Positions 18,463 to 27,712 are shown, numbered from the stretch's first letter. The stretch: 64,000 bases of DNA from Bin87 sp965204905 (GCA_965204905.1 CBDBGA010000001.1:1-64000); one strand, 5' to 3'. Program-made: numbers and translations. Notes: generated by a model from the sequence alone, not told the origin.

Positions 18463-18655
18463 ACCCAACCGACGCAATGCAGAGCAACGAGAGGCCTTCG
18501 TAAACCAGGCGGCAGCGGCGGACACTTCCCAACTGCACTGCTTGATACCCACGGAGCTGCACCGTCAGCTGAAGGTGAAAGCGGCCATGGAAGGTACGAA
18601 CGTTACCGCCTTGGTAATCACGGCCATTGAGAGCTTCCTCGCCGATCAGCAGTGA
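18446..18655 (+). CDS. Ribbon-helix-helix partition partner, copy 2
   Basis: A 69-residue homologue of the copy 1 partner, with the same tail (SRPNRRNAEQREAF) and RHH core (LHCLIPTELHRQLKVKAAME). It overlaps parA copy 2 by 17 bases. AATGTACAATTC at about 18690 and GATGTACAAATGTC at about 18795 follow it as possible binding sites. Confidence 0.8.
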   Translation: MTLHSRPNRRNAEQREAFVNQAAAADTSQLHCLIPTELHRQLKVKAAMEGTNVTALVITAIESFLADQQ

Positions 18656-18846
18656 GCCACGACAAGCAGCCGACGTGCTCACATGTTGAAATGTACAATT
18701 CGACCGATGAACACGGGCCAAAGCTCCAACCGCCTGCTGGGCGGACCCGTCCGGCAAAGAGAATGGCGTCTGGGCAACATTGACGGGTGCACCGATGTAC
18801 AAATGTCTATCTGTTCATCAATTGTAGATTACAATCATTGGCAAAT

Positions 18847-19026
18847 ATGGCGGAGATTGAATTCAGCGCCTCGAGCCGTGCCTGTCACAAAGGCAGAAAC
18901 CGTAGCTGGGACGGCATAGTCAAAGAGAACCTGACCGGCGCGGCCATGATCAAGGACGGAAGCGGCTTTGGAATAGACCGAGACGTGAACGGCGCGCGGG
19001 ATCTTCCTGCGGGCTTTGGGAAATAA
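18847..19026 (+). pseudogene. Chimeric transposase remnant, copy 2
   Basis: The 59-codon frame MAEIEFSASSRACHKGR... ends GFGIDRDVNGARDLPAGFGK. The tail keeps the DRDVNGAR motif of TnpB exactly. The IS630-like start and TnpB-like end are fused as in copy 1. Confidence 0.45.
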
Positions 19027-19117
19027 CGCCTTCTTGCGTGAGTTGCTCACGCAGGTTGCATCACAGCCGACGAGCGCATCGTCGAACGTTGGTTAGCGTT
19101 TAAATATCGGTCTTGGT

Positions 19118-19444
19118 TCACTTTACGTCGATTTCCAGTATGCGTGTTTCTCCCGGGCTCATGAAGTTGACAGCGTCGTTTATCGCGGTCAAAGCGCGGC
19201 TTACGTGTCGCCGGCGATTTTGAGTGATGATCAGCACAGCGATGTTTCTGCGGGACAGGTTCTGCTGGTAGGGGATCCGCTGGTCTGCGGTGATCAGCAG
19301 TTGGTATCCCTCGCTTTCAGCTTGGTCCAAGAGTTCGCCATTGGTGAGAGTGTGCCAACTGAACTGTAGGGCGACGTCCACTTGGTGCCCCGGCAGGTTA
19401 TTCCTAAGCAGTCTTGGGACGTTGTTGTCCAGCAGTATCTTCAT
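19118..19444 (-). CDS. DUF5615 PIN-like toxin
   Basis: The 108-residue protein begins MKILLDNNVPRLLRNNLPGH, with the first PIN-like acidic site (LLDNN), and continues GELLDQAESEGYQLLITADQ, with the second acidic cluster. This is the DUF5615 family of PIN-like putative nucleases. Its start overlaps the DUF433 gene by 41 bases, the standard order for this toxin-antitoxin type. Confidence 0.82.
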   Translation of the reverse strand: MKILLDNNVPRLLRNNLPGHQVDVALQFSWHTLTNGELLDQAESEGYQLLITADQRIPYQQNLSRRNIAVLIITQNRRRHVSRALTAINDAVNFMSPGETRILEIDVK

Positions 19445-19667
19445 CGGTGAAGTGTTTCTCCAAGGATTGGACTTCGTGATCGAGAAGGGCCTCGATCTGT
19501 TCCCGGGTGACAGCCCCAAAGTCATCGACGAACTCGTCGATGGTTGGGCTGTCCTTGAAGGCATCGAAGAGGCTGGCCACGGGCAACCTGGTGTTCTTGA
19601 AGATCCAGGCTCCGCTCACTTTGTCGGGGTGACGTTCGATGGCATCACAGCTATCCCAGTGGCTCAT
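19404..19667 (-). CDS. DUF433 antitoxin
   Basis: The 87-residue protein reads MSHWDSCDAIERHPDKVSGA, then WIFKNTRLPVASLFDAFKDS: the DUF433 pattern in which a helix-turn-helix follows G-x-x-x-x-x-TR-PV. GGAG lies 8 bases before the ATG at 19667. DUF433 proteins pair with DUF5615 toxins, here encoded downstream and overlapping. It probably represses the operon and neutralises the partner. Confidence 0.85.
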   Translation of the reverse strand: MSHWDSCDAIERHPDKVSGAWIFKNTRLPVASLFDAFKDSPTIDEFVDDFGAVTREQIEALLDHEVQSLEKHFTDEDTAGQQRPKTA

Positions 19668-20229
19668 TGTATTGTCTCCTTCGCGGGTGGCACTTATTGA
19701 AGTGATTGAGTTTACCACCGGGGCTGTGCCTTTCCCGGCGCACCGCCATCGCGGTTTTGCACGCCGGTTCTGATAGGATGGAAGCATGGGACGAGATCGA
19801 GAGGCTCATGGAAGACGGCTCAGGTTGGGTTCCTCACGAAGTTCTCCAGTTGCCACCTACCAGACCCGCGTCTGCGACTACTTTAGTAGGGAGCAGGCTG
19901 GTGGCGTTGGAAGCTGATATTGCTGCGGACAGGGTCAGGTTGTGCTTCGGATCGAATCGGCTGTGGCGGTGACAGTAGCACCTTGGGGAGAACGGCTACG
20001 CCAGCCATCAGGAGTGGCTAGCCGACTGGCAGGATGCTCGCAGCGACGAGTTCTTCGTGCTGGGAAGCAGGGACGAAACCGGTGGCTGGCAACTTTGTGT
20101 TGCCACCGTAGCTGATGATGGAACCCCGCGACGCCGATGCCTTGCAACATGCCATTCACGGGAGCTGGACGAAGCAGTAGGAGGTTGACCGGCCACCAGC
20201 CTGGTTTCTGGCCAGGATGCCTAGTTTCA
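19668..20229 (+). other. No intact gene; possible gene remnant
   Basis: A plus-strand stretch at about 19979-20191 reads like protein (GYASHQEWLADWQDARSDEF, FVLGSRDETGGWQLCVATVA), but a TAG stands just before it and no start is available. Another short frame lies at 19784-19972. Together they may be one frameshifted small gene. I cannot name it. Confidence 0.3.
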
Positions 20230-20964
20230 TCAGTTGGTCGATATTATGGCATTCGTCAGGCAGTCGAGGAACCAGACCATCCAGCCCGTGATGTCGAGTG
20301 AGCCGGACTGGGTTTCCTCCAGCACATGGTAGTAGTCGGCGCGTTGTCGCATGATCTCGGCCGACATGCTGTAGAACCTCATAGAGGTGTCGTCATAGCG
20401 TGCTAGGGCCAGATCTGTGACGGCGCGGGCGATGCGGCCGTTGCCGTCGTCGTATGGGTGCAGGGTCACGAACCACAGGTGGGCGAGAGCCGGCTTCCGC
20501 AGGTCCGGTTCCAAATCGGGCTGATTGAACCAGTCGATGAACCGAGCCATTTCGCCTTCCAAGCGGTGCGCTGCCGGGGCCTCGAAGTGGACGACGGGAG
20601 CTCTGCCCATAGGACCGGCAGAAACGACCTGCATGGGTCCGAGCTGGTCGTAGCGCCACTGGCCGACCGTGATGTTGCTGGGCCCCGGGATTGGAAACAG
20701 CGTATGATGCCATTCGTGGAGGCGTTCCACCGTCAATGGATCGGAGTAGTTCCTGGCGGCGTCGGCCGTTATGGCGGCGATGCCGGGCTCGTCGTGTTCT
20801 CCTTCGATAGCGACTCGCGACTCGACGGAGATTCGGCGCCGAATGGATTCCCTGATGATGTTCGGATCGGGGTTCTCCCCCTCAATGCGGCTGCTGGCGA
20901 CCGCCGAGTCCGTGAGATTCTGCACCGACACTTCGGCAGCGGCAACCGTTCCCAATTTGTTCAA
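20230..20964 (-). pseudogene. Fic/DUF4172 protein, 3' part of split gene
   Basis: This part carries SSRIEGENPDPNIIRESI (inhibitory-helix region) and the active site LHPYDDGNGRIARAV, a Fic motif with His, Asp and the GNGR anion hole. The N-terminal piece lies at 25227-25385. Deleting 20965-25226 joins them in frame as ..RRHAEVL/NKLGTVAAAE.. The full protein would be about 297 residues. As it stands, the fragment could still be read from an ATG at 21033 inside the inserted element, giving 267 residues with the complete catalytic core. Confidence 0.85.
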
Positions 20965-21039
20965 CAACGCTAACAACATCAACGGAGAATTACGGACGTC
21001 CGTGAACACCATTGCGAACACCGTTGCTATCATTTCGTT

Positions 21040-22024
21040 ATGATCACTACGACTACGAAATTCATCCGCCTGGAGAACTCTCCCGAGACCAGCACGATCA
21101 TCGGCTGGCTGACCAGTCAGCAACGACTGGCCTACAACCAGGCCGTGAATGTCCTCAACCGTGAGCCCCATATCCCGAAACGGGCCAAGAAAGGCTCAGG
21201 ATACGGCCTCAACAAACGCATCACCCGGTGGCGGAACACAGACTTGGTGAATCGCGGCACGAGCCTGGCCCCGTATCACATACACCAGCAGGGCAGCGAA
21301 GCAGCGTGGGAAGCCAACGCTCTGATGCAGACCAAGCGACTGAAGCGCGAAGAGCACATCGCAAAGGCCATTGACGCCGGCGACGAGCCGCATCCCTCGG
21401 ACCTCGCGTCCCATCGCCGCACACTGGCGCATCGGAGCCGCAAGCACGGCACCCAGACCCTCACCATCCGGGGCAAGAACTTCATCCACCGGCTGGGCAA
21501 CCGGTCCTTCCGCCTCACCGGCGTGGACCACGTCTTCCACACCCGGGACCCGCTGCCGGACCACATCGTAGCCTTGCACTTCGTCGAGATGTCCGAACGC
21601 CGCCGGTCCACGAACGCCCCGTTGGAGAGCCGTCTCTACAAACTGCACATCCCCGTTGACACGGAAGTGCCCGACCCGCCCGATCTTACGGACGTGCCCA
21701 TCGAACGCTACGACGGCATGGACGACGGCGTGGCCCGCAACTGGACGTTCTCCAACGGCGACCACTGCAACTTCGTTGAACCTTACCCTAACCGGGACGT
21801 GCGCCAGGAGCAACGTGTTCAGCAAGGCAAGCAAAAGGGATCCAAACGCAAGGCCCGGCACCAGCGTGAGTGCGACCGCAAATCACGCGTCCGCCAGCAA
21901 GAACGCAAACGCCAGTTCAATTATCACGCCATCGCGCACCTCAGAAACGTCCAACCCGCCGCCATGGCCGTCGAACGCAAACACATGGTGCACCTCATGC
22001 GCTCCGCCCCCGGACCGGGCAAAA
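21040..22024 (+). pseudogene. tnpB: TnpB 5' part, interrupted by IS21
   Basis: The frame starts MITTTTKFIRLENSPETSTI and holds RuvC-I (YDGMDDGVARNWTFSNG) and RuvC-II (PAAMAVERKHMVHLM) of a TnpB. It runs into the IS21 left end at 22025. Joining 22024 to 24592, after removing the IS and one CAAAA duplication, restores GPGK-KRKAALNHSLALA in frame. All three RuvC acids exist in the restored protein, so the nuclease was intact before insertion. Confidence 0.88.
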
Positions 22025-22162
22025 TGTCAATGTACAGGGACTATAGTCCGGTGAATTGAGAAATTTACAGGGTCATTAGGCCGGCCAGATTTACAGGGTC
22101 ATTAGGCCACTTTGGGAGCCCGATGGGCGACCATCGCCGCACTTCATCTTCGAGGTGCAGCG

Positions 22163-23725
22163 ATGGCGTACCGGGAGGTCCCCCGAATGGAGATACGAGA
22201 AGTCATACGCCGCTGGCAGGCGGGAAACAGTCAGCGGCAGATTGCGGCAGGCACTGGGCTGTCGCGGGATACGGTGCGCAAGTACCTGGCGGTGGCCCAG
22301 CAGGAAGGCATCGCTCGGGACGGACCGGTTCCCACTGAGGACCAGCTGAGCCGTCTGGCGACCATTAGCCAGGTGGGTCCCCGTCAGCCGGAGACGCCCA
22401 CCGAGGATGTGTTGCAGCCGTGGGCGGACCAGATCTACCGGTGGATTGCCAACGACCGGTTGCAGATGACGCGCATCCATGAGCTGCTGGCGGCCCAGGG
22501 ATGTGAGCTGTCTTACCAGTCGCTGCGGCGTTTCGTGCTGAAGCGGAATTGGCGCAAGCGCAGCAAGACGACGGTGCGGATGGAGGATACGCCGCCGGGG
22601 GAGGTGGCCGAGGCCGACTTCGGCCGGTTGGGCATGGTCAAGGACCCGGCCACGGGCAAGCGCCAGGCGGTGTGGGCTATCGTCATCGTGCTGTGTCACT
22701 CGCGGCACTGCTTCGTCTGGCCCATGCAACGACAGAAGCTGGAGGACGTGATCGCCGGCCTGGAGGCGGCGTGGGCCTTTTTCGGCGGGATGCCCAAGTA
22801 CCTGGTCATCGACAATTTCCCCGCCGCGGTGGTGGGACCCGACCCGCTGCATCCCCACTTCACCATAGGGTTTCTGGAGTATGCCCAGCACCGAGGCTTC
22901 ATCCCCGACCCGGCCAGGGCTGGCCATCCCCAGGACAAGCCCAAGGTAGAGCGCAAGGTACCCTACGCTCGGGAGCGTTTCTTCAAGGGCGCCGATTTCG
23001 ACGGCTTCGCCCACGCAAGGGCCGCCGCGCCCAAGTGGTGCCTGGAGGTGGCGGGAATGCGCATCCACGGCACCACCCGCAAGAAGCCGTTGGTGGTCTT
23101 CCAGGACGAGGAGCGCCACACCCTGCTTCCCTGGGACGGCGCACCCTACGAGGTCGCCCGCTGGCGCACCCACAAAGTGCATCCGGACCATCATATCCAG
23201 TGCCTGGAGGCGCTCTACTCGGTGCCGTCGGACCTGTGCCCGCCGGGTCGGGAGGTGGAGGTCAGAGTGGACAGCAAGCTGGTGCGCATCTACTACCGAG
23301 GCAAACTGATCAAGACGCACCTGCGCCAGCCCAGGGGTGGGCGGTCTACCGACCTCGACGATTACCCCGCGGTGCTGGCTCCCTACACCACCAGGGCGCC
23401 CGACCACATCAAGCGTGAAGCCGCCAAGCTGGGGCCGGCGGTGGGTGAATTCGCCCAGCGCCTCTTCGCGGGCACACAGCCCTGGTACCGGATCCGCCAG
23501 GGGCACAAGCTGCTGCGTCTGGGTGAGCGCTACACGCCCCAGCGGCTGGACGCCGCCTGTCGCCGCGCTCTCGACGTGGATCTCATCGACGTGAAGCGGC
23601 TGGAACGCATTCTGGTGCAGGCTCTCGAAGAGGAGACCACGCCCCAACTGCCACTGCCTTTGCCGCCAGGCCGCTTCGCCCGGCCCGGCTCCGTCTTCGC
23701 ACTCTCCGCCGGAGGTCGATCATGA
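22163..23725 (+). CDS. istA: IS21 transposase IstA
   Basis: The 520-residue protein has an N-terminal helix-turn-helix (VIRRWQAGNSQRQIAAGTGL), a DDE core with Asp in GEVAEADFGRLG, Asp in YLVIDNFPAAVV and Glu in DKPKVERKVPYA, and a basic C-terminal part. It performs strand transfer with help from IstB. GAGGTG precedes the ATG at 22163; the frame opens slightly earlier, but this start has the best ribosome site. Confidence 0.93.
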   Translation: MAYREVPRMEIREVIRRWQAGNSQRQIAAGTGLSRDTVRKYLAVAQQEGIARDGPVPTEDQLSRLATISQVGPRQPETPTEDVLQPWADQIYRWIANDRLQMTRIHELLAAQGCELSYQSLRRFVLKRNWRKRSKTTVRMEDTPPGEVAEADFGRLGMVKDPATGKRQAVWAIVIVLCHSRHCFVWPMQRQKLEDVIAGLEAAWAFFGGMPKYLVIDNFPAAVVGPDPLHPHFTIGFLEYAQHRGFIPDPARAGHPQDKPKVERKVPYARERFFKGADFDGFAHARAAAPKWCLEVAGMRIHGTTRKKPLVVFQDEERHTLLPWDGAPYEVARWRTHKVHPDHHIQCLEALYSVPSDLCPPGREVEVRVDSKLVRIYYRGKLIKTHLRQPRGGRSTDLDDYPAVLAPYTTRAPDHIKREAAKLGPAVGEFAQRLFAGTQPWYRIRQGHKLLRLGERYTPQRLDAACRRALDVDLIDVKRLERILVQALEEETTPQLPLPLPPGRFARPGSVFALSAGGRS

Positions 23726-24489
23726 CCCGTGTCACCGAACTTGCGCCCCTGCTCAAGCAACTGCGCCTGGGGCAAATGGCCGCCACTCTGCCCGAGCGCA
23801 TCGCCCTGGCCAGAAGGGAGCAACTGGACTACGCATCATTCCTGGAAATCATCCTCAGCGACGAGGTCAATCGTCGCGCTCACCGGCGCATGGAACTGCG
23901 GCTCAATGGCGCCGGTTTTGAGGAGACCTGTCGGCTGGAGGACTTCGACTGGTCCGCGTCAATTACCCTGGACCGCCGCCTTCTGGACGCCGTCTTCTCT
24001 CTGGAGTTTCTGGACAAGCACGAGCACGTCCTTCTGGTGGGACCCGCCGGCGTCGGCAAGAGTTTTCTCGCCCAGGCCCTGGGGTATTCCGCCGTCCGCG
24101 CCGGATACACCGTGCGTTTCATCCATGCCGACGGTTTCTTCAGGGCTCTGGCCCAGGCCCGGGTGGACAATTCCATAGACCGCACCTTCCGGTCCTTCAT
24201 GACGCCGGATCTCCTCATCCTCGACGACCTCGGCCTCCACGGCCTCACCGCCCAGCAGTCCGCCGATCTCTACGAACTCATCCTCAACCGACACCGAGCT
24301 TCCAGCTTCGTCATCACCAGCAACCGCGCCGTGGACGAGTGGCTCAGCCTCTTCGACGATCCCATCCTCGGCAACAGCGCTTTGGACCGGTTGGCCAACG
24401 CCAGCTACCAGATCGTCATCGAAGGCGCCAGCTACCGGGAACGGCTGTCGCCACACCGCGCCCTCCTGGGCGCCCAAGGGGGTGATTGA
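23722..24489 (+). CDS. istB: IS21 helper ATPase IstB
   Basis: The 255-residue AAA+ ATPase has Walker A GPAGVGKSFLAQAL, Walker B LLILDDLGLHGL and sensor SFVITSNRAVDEW. It assembles on target DNA and recruits IstA. The start overlaps the istA stop. Length is usual for IstB. Confidence 0.95.
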   Translation: MTRVTELAPLLKQLRLGQMAATLPERIALARREQLDYASFLEIILSDEVNRRAHRRMELRLNGAGFEETCRLEDFDWSASITLDRRLLDAVFSLEFLDKHEHVLLVGPAGVGKSFLAQALGYSAVRAGYTVRFIHADGFFRALAQARVDNSIDRTFRSFMTPDLLILDDLGLHGLTAQQSADLYELILNRHRASSFVITSNRAVDEWLSLFDDPILGNSALDRLANASYQIVIEGASYRERLSPHRALLGAQGGD

Positions 24490-24586
24490 CCAGCCAACTA
24501 CAACCTGCTATTTGTCACAACACCGCGCTTCCAAGGTGGACTAATGTCCGTGGAAATCGCCGGCCTAATCCCCCTGTAAATCGACA

Positions 24587-25145
24587 CAAAAAGCGCAAGG
24601 CCGCCCTCAACCACTCGCTGGCACTGGCCAGTCTATCCAGCCTCAACCAGGTCCTCGGCAGGCAATGCCTCAAACATGGCGTGCATGTCCTGCCCGTCCC
24701 CGCCCAAGGCAGCAGTCAGTCGTGTCCGAACTGCGGATACCGACACCGGAACAACCGTGAAACCCAAGCGATGTTTCGTTGCCGGTCTTGCACATGGCAG
24801 GGTAACGCCGATCACTCGGCGTCGCTCATCCACCGCAACCGCGGGTTCGTGCGCACTACTGAACGTATCCACGGATACACTCCCTGCGCCGAGGACGCTC
24901 CCACGGGGTGGCAGGAACAGCCATCCCGCCAATGCGGGCAACCAATGTCCAATTTGGCTCAAAACGCGACCAAGCCAAAGCGTGGCGCGACGAACCCGAA
25001 GGGCGGCAAACGCACCCGACGGGCGGGGTCCGCAACGCCAGGCCCGACAACCCAGGTCCTGGGTACAAAGCGACCTGCCGGCACTGACGGCAGCGCATCT
25101 CAGGAAACCGGGTCTGCCGAAGGCGTACAAATTCATCGGATGTGA
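24587..25145 (+). pseudogene. tnpB: TnpB 3' part, downstream of IS21
   Basis: After the duplicated CAAAA, the frame gives KRKAALNHSLALASL, the zinc ribbon CPNCGYRHRN..FRCRSC, and RuvC-III in TWQGNADHSASLIHRN, followed by a basic tail to the stop at 25145. The stretch 25146-25226 should be the 3' part of the element and of its guide RNA. Confidence 0.88.
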
Positions 25146-25226
25146 GCGATGTGCAATGTCAGTTAGCATTGTTCAACGAATCACCGTCTTGATGCGTTCC
25201 GTTCCCGAAGTATACGCGTTGGTCAA

Positions 25227-25385
25227 GACCTCAGCATGCCGGCGGCTGGCGCGCACCAGCGGCTGGGTGATAGCTTCTGCGTCCCACCGGAAGTTGGGCC
25301 AGTCAGGACGCTCGTGAATGTAGGTCCTCCGGCCGGGCCCCTGATTGCGACGAGGGCCGTCGCCCAGATGGTTTTCCGTTGTCAT
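25227..25385 (-). pseudogene. Fic/DUF4172 protein, 5' part of split gene
   Basis: From the ATG at 25385 (GGAG upstream) the frame reads MTTENHLGDGPRRNQGPGRR, then TYIHERPDWPNFRWDAEAIT, the hallmark start of DUF4172-Fic proteins, up to RRHAEVL at the TnpB element border. It is cut from its catalytic part by 4.3 kb of nested insertions. Confidence 0.85.
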
Positions 25386-25445
25386 GAGAATCTCCGCGTA
25401 ATCATTCCATCATGTAGTTAATCTTGCCACAATCATTCCAACGGT
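25386..25445 (-). promoter_or_regulatory. Fic promoter region with paired TGGAATGATT
   Basis: On the minus strand TGGAATGATT occurs twice, about 32 bases apart, just before the GGAG and ATG of fic. A very similar block with both repeats (the second changed to AGAACGATTA) precedes the truncated gene at 39976-40110. The conservation suggests a shared operator or promoter. Confidence 0.5.
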
Positions 25446-25540
25446 GTCTCGCATCAACCAGATTGGCCGGCGCATTGCCTCATCCAAAACGTTACTTTTA
25501 GGAGGTAATTGCCGCAAATAGAATGATGCTCCTATAGATG

Positions 25541-26617
25541 TCAAGCTGGGCAGTTGACTGACCCGATTGATCTGGGCAGTGCTGGGAAGACCTCCCGAGC
25601 AACGTAGCGTTTGAGGCAACGAATGACCTCATTCTTGCTCATTCCTTCGCTGGTGCGCCGGAGCATATAGGTCCTGGTCCTGGGATCGTGGCGAAGCCTG
25701 ACGCAAACGATGCGATAGAGGGCCGCATTAGCCTGACGGTCGCCGCCGCGATTGAGTCGATGCCGGTTTGTCTTGCCGGAGGACGCAGGTATGGGGTTCA
25801 CCCCACACAAGGATGCGAAGGCTGCCTCAGAATGAAGGCGTTCAGGGTTGCTCCCAGCGGCGGTCAGGAGAGCCGCCGCGGTGTCGGGCCCTACGCCAAA
25901 GATATTGACCAGCGCCGGTGCCGCCGCCCGAGTAAGGCACTTCAGGTGGGCCTCCAGGTCGTGGATCTCCGTGCTGAGTTGACGGTAGCGGCAGGCCAGC
26001 GAGCGAAGAGCGTACTTGGCCGCCGCTTTGGGGCCGTCCATGCTACCAGGGCGGAATCTGGCGCAACGCGTAGCGAGAGCGTTGGCGGCGAGCCCATCAA
26101 GGGATTCACGAAGCTCGGCCGGGGCTGTGAGGATAAGGGCTTTCATCTGGTTGATGGCCTGGGTGCGGGCTTTCATCGCCGAGTCCTTGGTACTCTTGAG
26201 CATGCGGATCATTTCAACTTCTCCCTGGCCCGACTTGGGAGTAGCGTCGGCTACACCGGCGAGCACCGCCCGTGCCGCCGTTTCCGCATCGGTGGGATCG
26301 CTCTTCCCCTTACGACGGCGCACCGACCGGTCAGGACGATTGACCTCGACGACGGTATGACCCCGACCAGTTAAGAAGCGGGCAACCCCAGCGCCGTAGG
26401 AACCGGTGCCTTCGATCCCGAACGCCCGGACCCGTCCCAAGTTCCGGGACCAGCGTTCGAGCTCAGCATAGCCGTACGTAGTCGCCAGTGCGCGATGTTC
26501 ACCCAAGCGTACGCCTAGCCGGTCAATGGCCACCGCCACATGCTGGTCTTGGTGAGTATCAACTCCGATGACCACCTGAACAACGCCATTGCCTTCGCGA
26601 CCAACGGCCTCTGTCAT
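25541..26617 (-). CDS. IS110-family transposase
   Basis: The 358-residue protein has the DEDD RuvC-like N-terminus (VVIGVDTHQDQHVAVAID; FGIEGTGSYGAGVARFL; KSDPTDAETAARAV) and the C-terminal Transposase_20 region, with the serine used by this family in ASLCGVNPIPASSGKTNRHR. IS110 enzymes are guided by a bridge RNA from a noncoding end. The start at 26617 may be long; an internal start near VVQVVIGVDT is possible. It looks complete. Confidence 0.93.
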   Translation of the reverse strand: MTEAVGREGNGVVQVVIGVDTHQDQHVAVAIDRLGVRLGEHRALATTYGYAELERWSRNLGRVRAFGIEGTGSYGAGVARFLTGRGHTVVEVNRPDRSVRRRKGKSDPTDAETAARAVLAGVADATPKSGQGEVEMIRMLKSTKDSAMKARTQAINQMKALILTAPAELRESLDGLAANALATRCARFRPGSMDGPKAAAKYALRSLACRYRQLSTEIHDLEAHLKCLTRAAAPALVNIFGVGPDTAAALLTAAGSNPERLHSEAAFASLCGVNPIPASSGKTNRHRLNRGGDRQANAALYRIVCVRLRHDPRTRTYMLRRTSEGMSKNEVIRCLKRYVAREVFPALPRSIGSVNCPA

Positions 26618-26866
26618 CTCTACCTCCTGAAAGATGGCGTGCCGGCCAGGTGAGCGGACAAAACTGCGATGGGGCTTGAAGCCAGGCTCCTATAAGGTCA
26701 CTGCTCGCCAGGACCGTCGACGCGGTCTGGGCCACCTCGACGCCGGGCCGACAGATCATTCTGAAGGCATTTTCGCCAGTTACCGAAAGGGTCAGGTCCG
26801 AGCCGAGATGACCTGGCATATCATCGCAGTACCGAAAATTCGGGAGTCGTTCTTGTGGCAAGAGGT
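26618..26866 (-). ncRNA. Candidate bridge RNA region of IS110 element
   Basis: In the IS110 group the bridge RNA is made from the noncoding sequence 5' of the transposase. Here about 250 bases without a gene lie 5' of it, before a transposase fragment begins. I did not fold it or find the core repeat, so the element edge and RNA limits are not set. Confidence 0.35.
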
Positions 26867-26995
26867 ATGAGCAGGATGGCGAAACAAGAGCTGCTGGCAT
26901 CGATACGAGACCGCTACCGGGAGTCGTCCCGCAAGGACAAGAGCAAGATCCTGGACGAGTTCATTGCCGTAACCGGCCACCACCGCAAGCATGGC
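26867..26995 (+). pseudogene. N-terminal fragment of an integrase-type transposase
   Basis: MSRMAKQELLASIRDRYRES and then KDKSKILDEFIAVTGHHRKH resemble the N-terminus of rve-type (integrase core) transposases. It is cut after about 43 codons, where TnpB-like sequence takes over in another frame. Confidence 0.55.
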
Positions 26996-27000
26996 ACCAG

Positions 27001-27570
27001 GCCGAGGCCATCATCGGCGACGCCGCGGCCAGCGTGATGGCCTACGCCCGCGAGGTCGGCAAGCCCATCGTCATGGAAAGGCTGGACTTCCGGCAGAAGA
27101 AGGCCGCGCTGGAGGGCGAGTCTCGCAAGTACAGCCGGATGCTGTCCGGCTTCAGCTTCAGCTACGGCAAGGTCAAGGCGTACTTCATCTCCCGCGGCTA
27201 CCGCCAGGGAGTGGAAGTACATCAGGTCAACCCTGCCTTCAGTTCCGTGATCGGCCGGGTGAAGTTCATGGAGCGTTACGGGCTCAGCGTCCACCAGGCA
27301 GCAGCCCTGGCGCTGGCCCGACGTTTACTCGGCTGCTCCGAGCGCATCCCCCGACGGTGGGTAGCCCCCGTCGGCAATGGCGTACACGTTGCCTTCACCA
27401 TACCTGCAAGGAAGCGGGTGAAGCACGTGTGGACGTACTGGGGTGGGATCTCGGGACAGTTGAGACCGGTCCGCCTGTGGCGGACAGCGCAGCACCGGCT
27501 GGGGAAGCGGAGACGTAGACCCAATCCGGCTCAGGCTGTCATGCGGGCTGAGGCCCGCGGGGTGGCTTGA
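27001..27570 (+). pseudogene. C-terminal part of a TnpB-related protein
   Basis: The frame runs AEAIIGDAAASVMAYAREVG, then KPIVMERLDFRQKKAALEGE, with the RuvC-II Glu in VMERLDF, then SYGKVKAYFISRGYRQGVEV, HQVNPAFSSVIGRVKF and HQAAALALARRLLG. This matches the large TnpB-related accessory proteins of IS200/IS605 elements rather than the smaller TnpB copies here. RuvC-I is missing because the N-terminal half is gone. A second relic of the same family is at 30037-30107. Confidence 0.65.
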
Positions 27571-27574
27571 GGGG

Positions 27575-27712
27575 GGATCAGATCAGCGTTCCCGGGTGAG
27601 ATTCCCGGGCGGAGCCGCCTTGCACTGTTAGGGTGGCGGTCCACCGATGGCGGATCTTCAGGAATGGCTGACGATGGTCGTGTAACCAAAATCAACCTTT
27701 TTTACAACGGTA
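27575..27712 (+). repeat. Putative right end/reRNA of the TnpB-related element
   Basis: This block downstream of the TnpB-like gene is repeated at 39865-39997. Shared parts include CGCCTTGCACTGTT, TTCAGGAATGGCTGACGAT and TTTTTACAACGGT, with two hairpin-forming parts. Homology ends exactly at ACAACGGT in both, marking the element's right end. Confidence 0.6.

Larger units (their letters stand above)
17690..19008. repeat. Duplicated partition segment, copy 2
   Basis: Counterpart of 11980-13299. Similarity ends at ATCTTCCT (19001-19008), after which this copy continues with GCGGGCTTTGGG while copy 1 meets the IscB terminal repeat. Confidence 0.8.
22025..24586 (+). mobile_element. IS21-family insertion sequence
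   Basis: The 2562-bp element begins TGTCAATGTACAGGGAC and ends, read inward on the other strand, TGTCGATTTACAGGGGG. It is flanked by a 5-bp duplication CAAAA (22020-22024 and 24587-24591). Extra inner copies of the end repeat are present, as is usual for this family: ATTTACAGGGTCATTAGGCC near 22063 and 22089 on the left, and diverged inverted copies near 24537 and 24562 on the right. It carries istA and istB with an ATGA overlap and looks complete. Confidence 0.93.
20965..25226 (+). mobile_element. IS605-type TnpB element inserted in fic and split by IS21
   Basis: The ends are inferred from restoration of the fic frame: left junction ..TTTGT-TCAA/CAACGC (20961-20964 then 20965), right junction ..GGTCAA/GACC (25223-25226). 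Only one TCAA remains after excision, as expected for a TnpA-Y1-type element without target duplication. Without the IS21 and its duplication the element is about 1.7 kb and encodes only tnpB. The right end TCAA matches the other two TnpB elements in this window. Confidence 0.8.
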
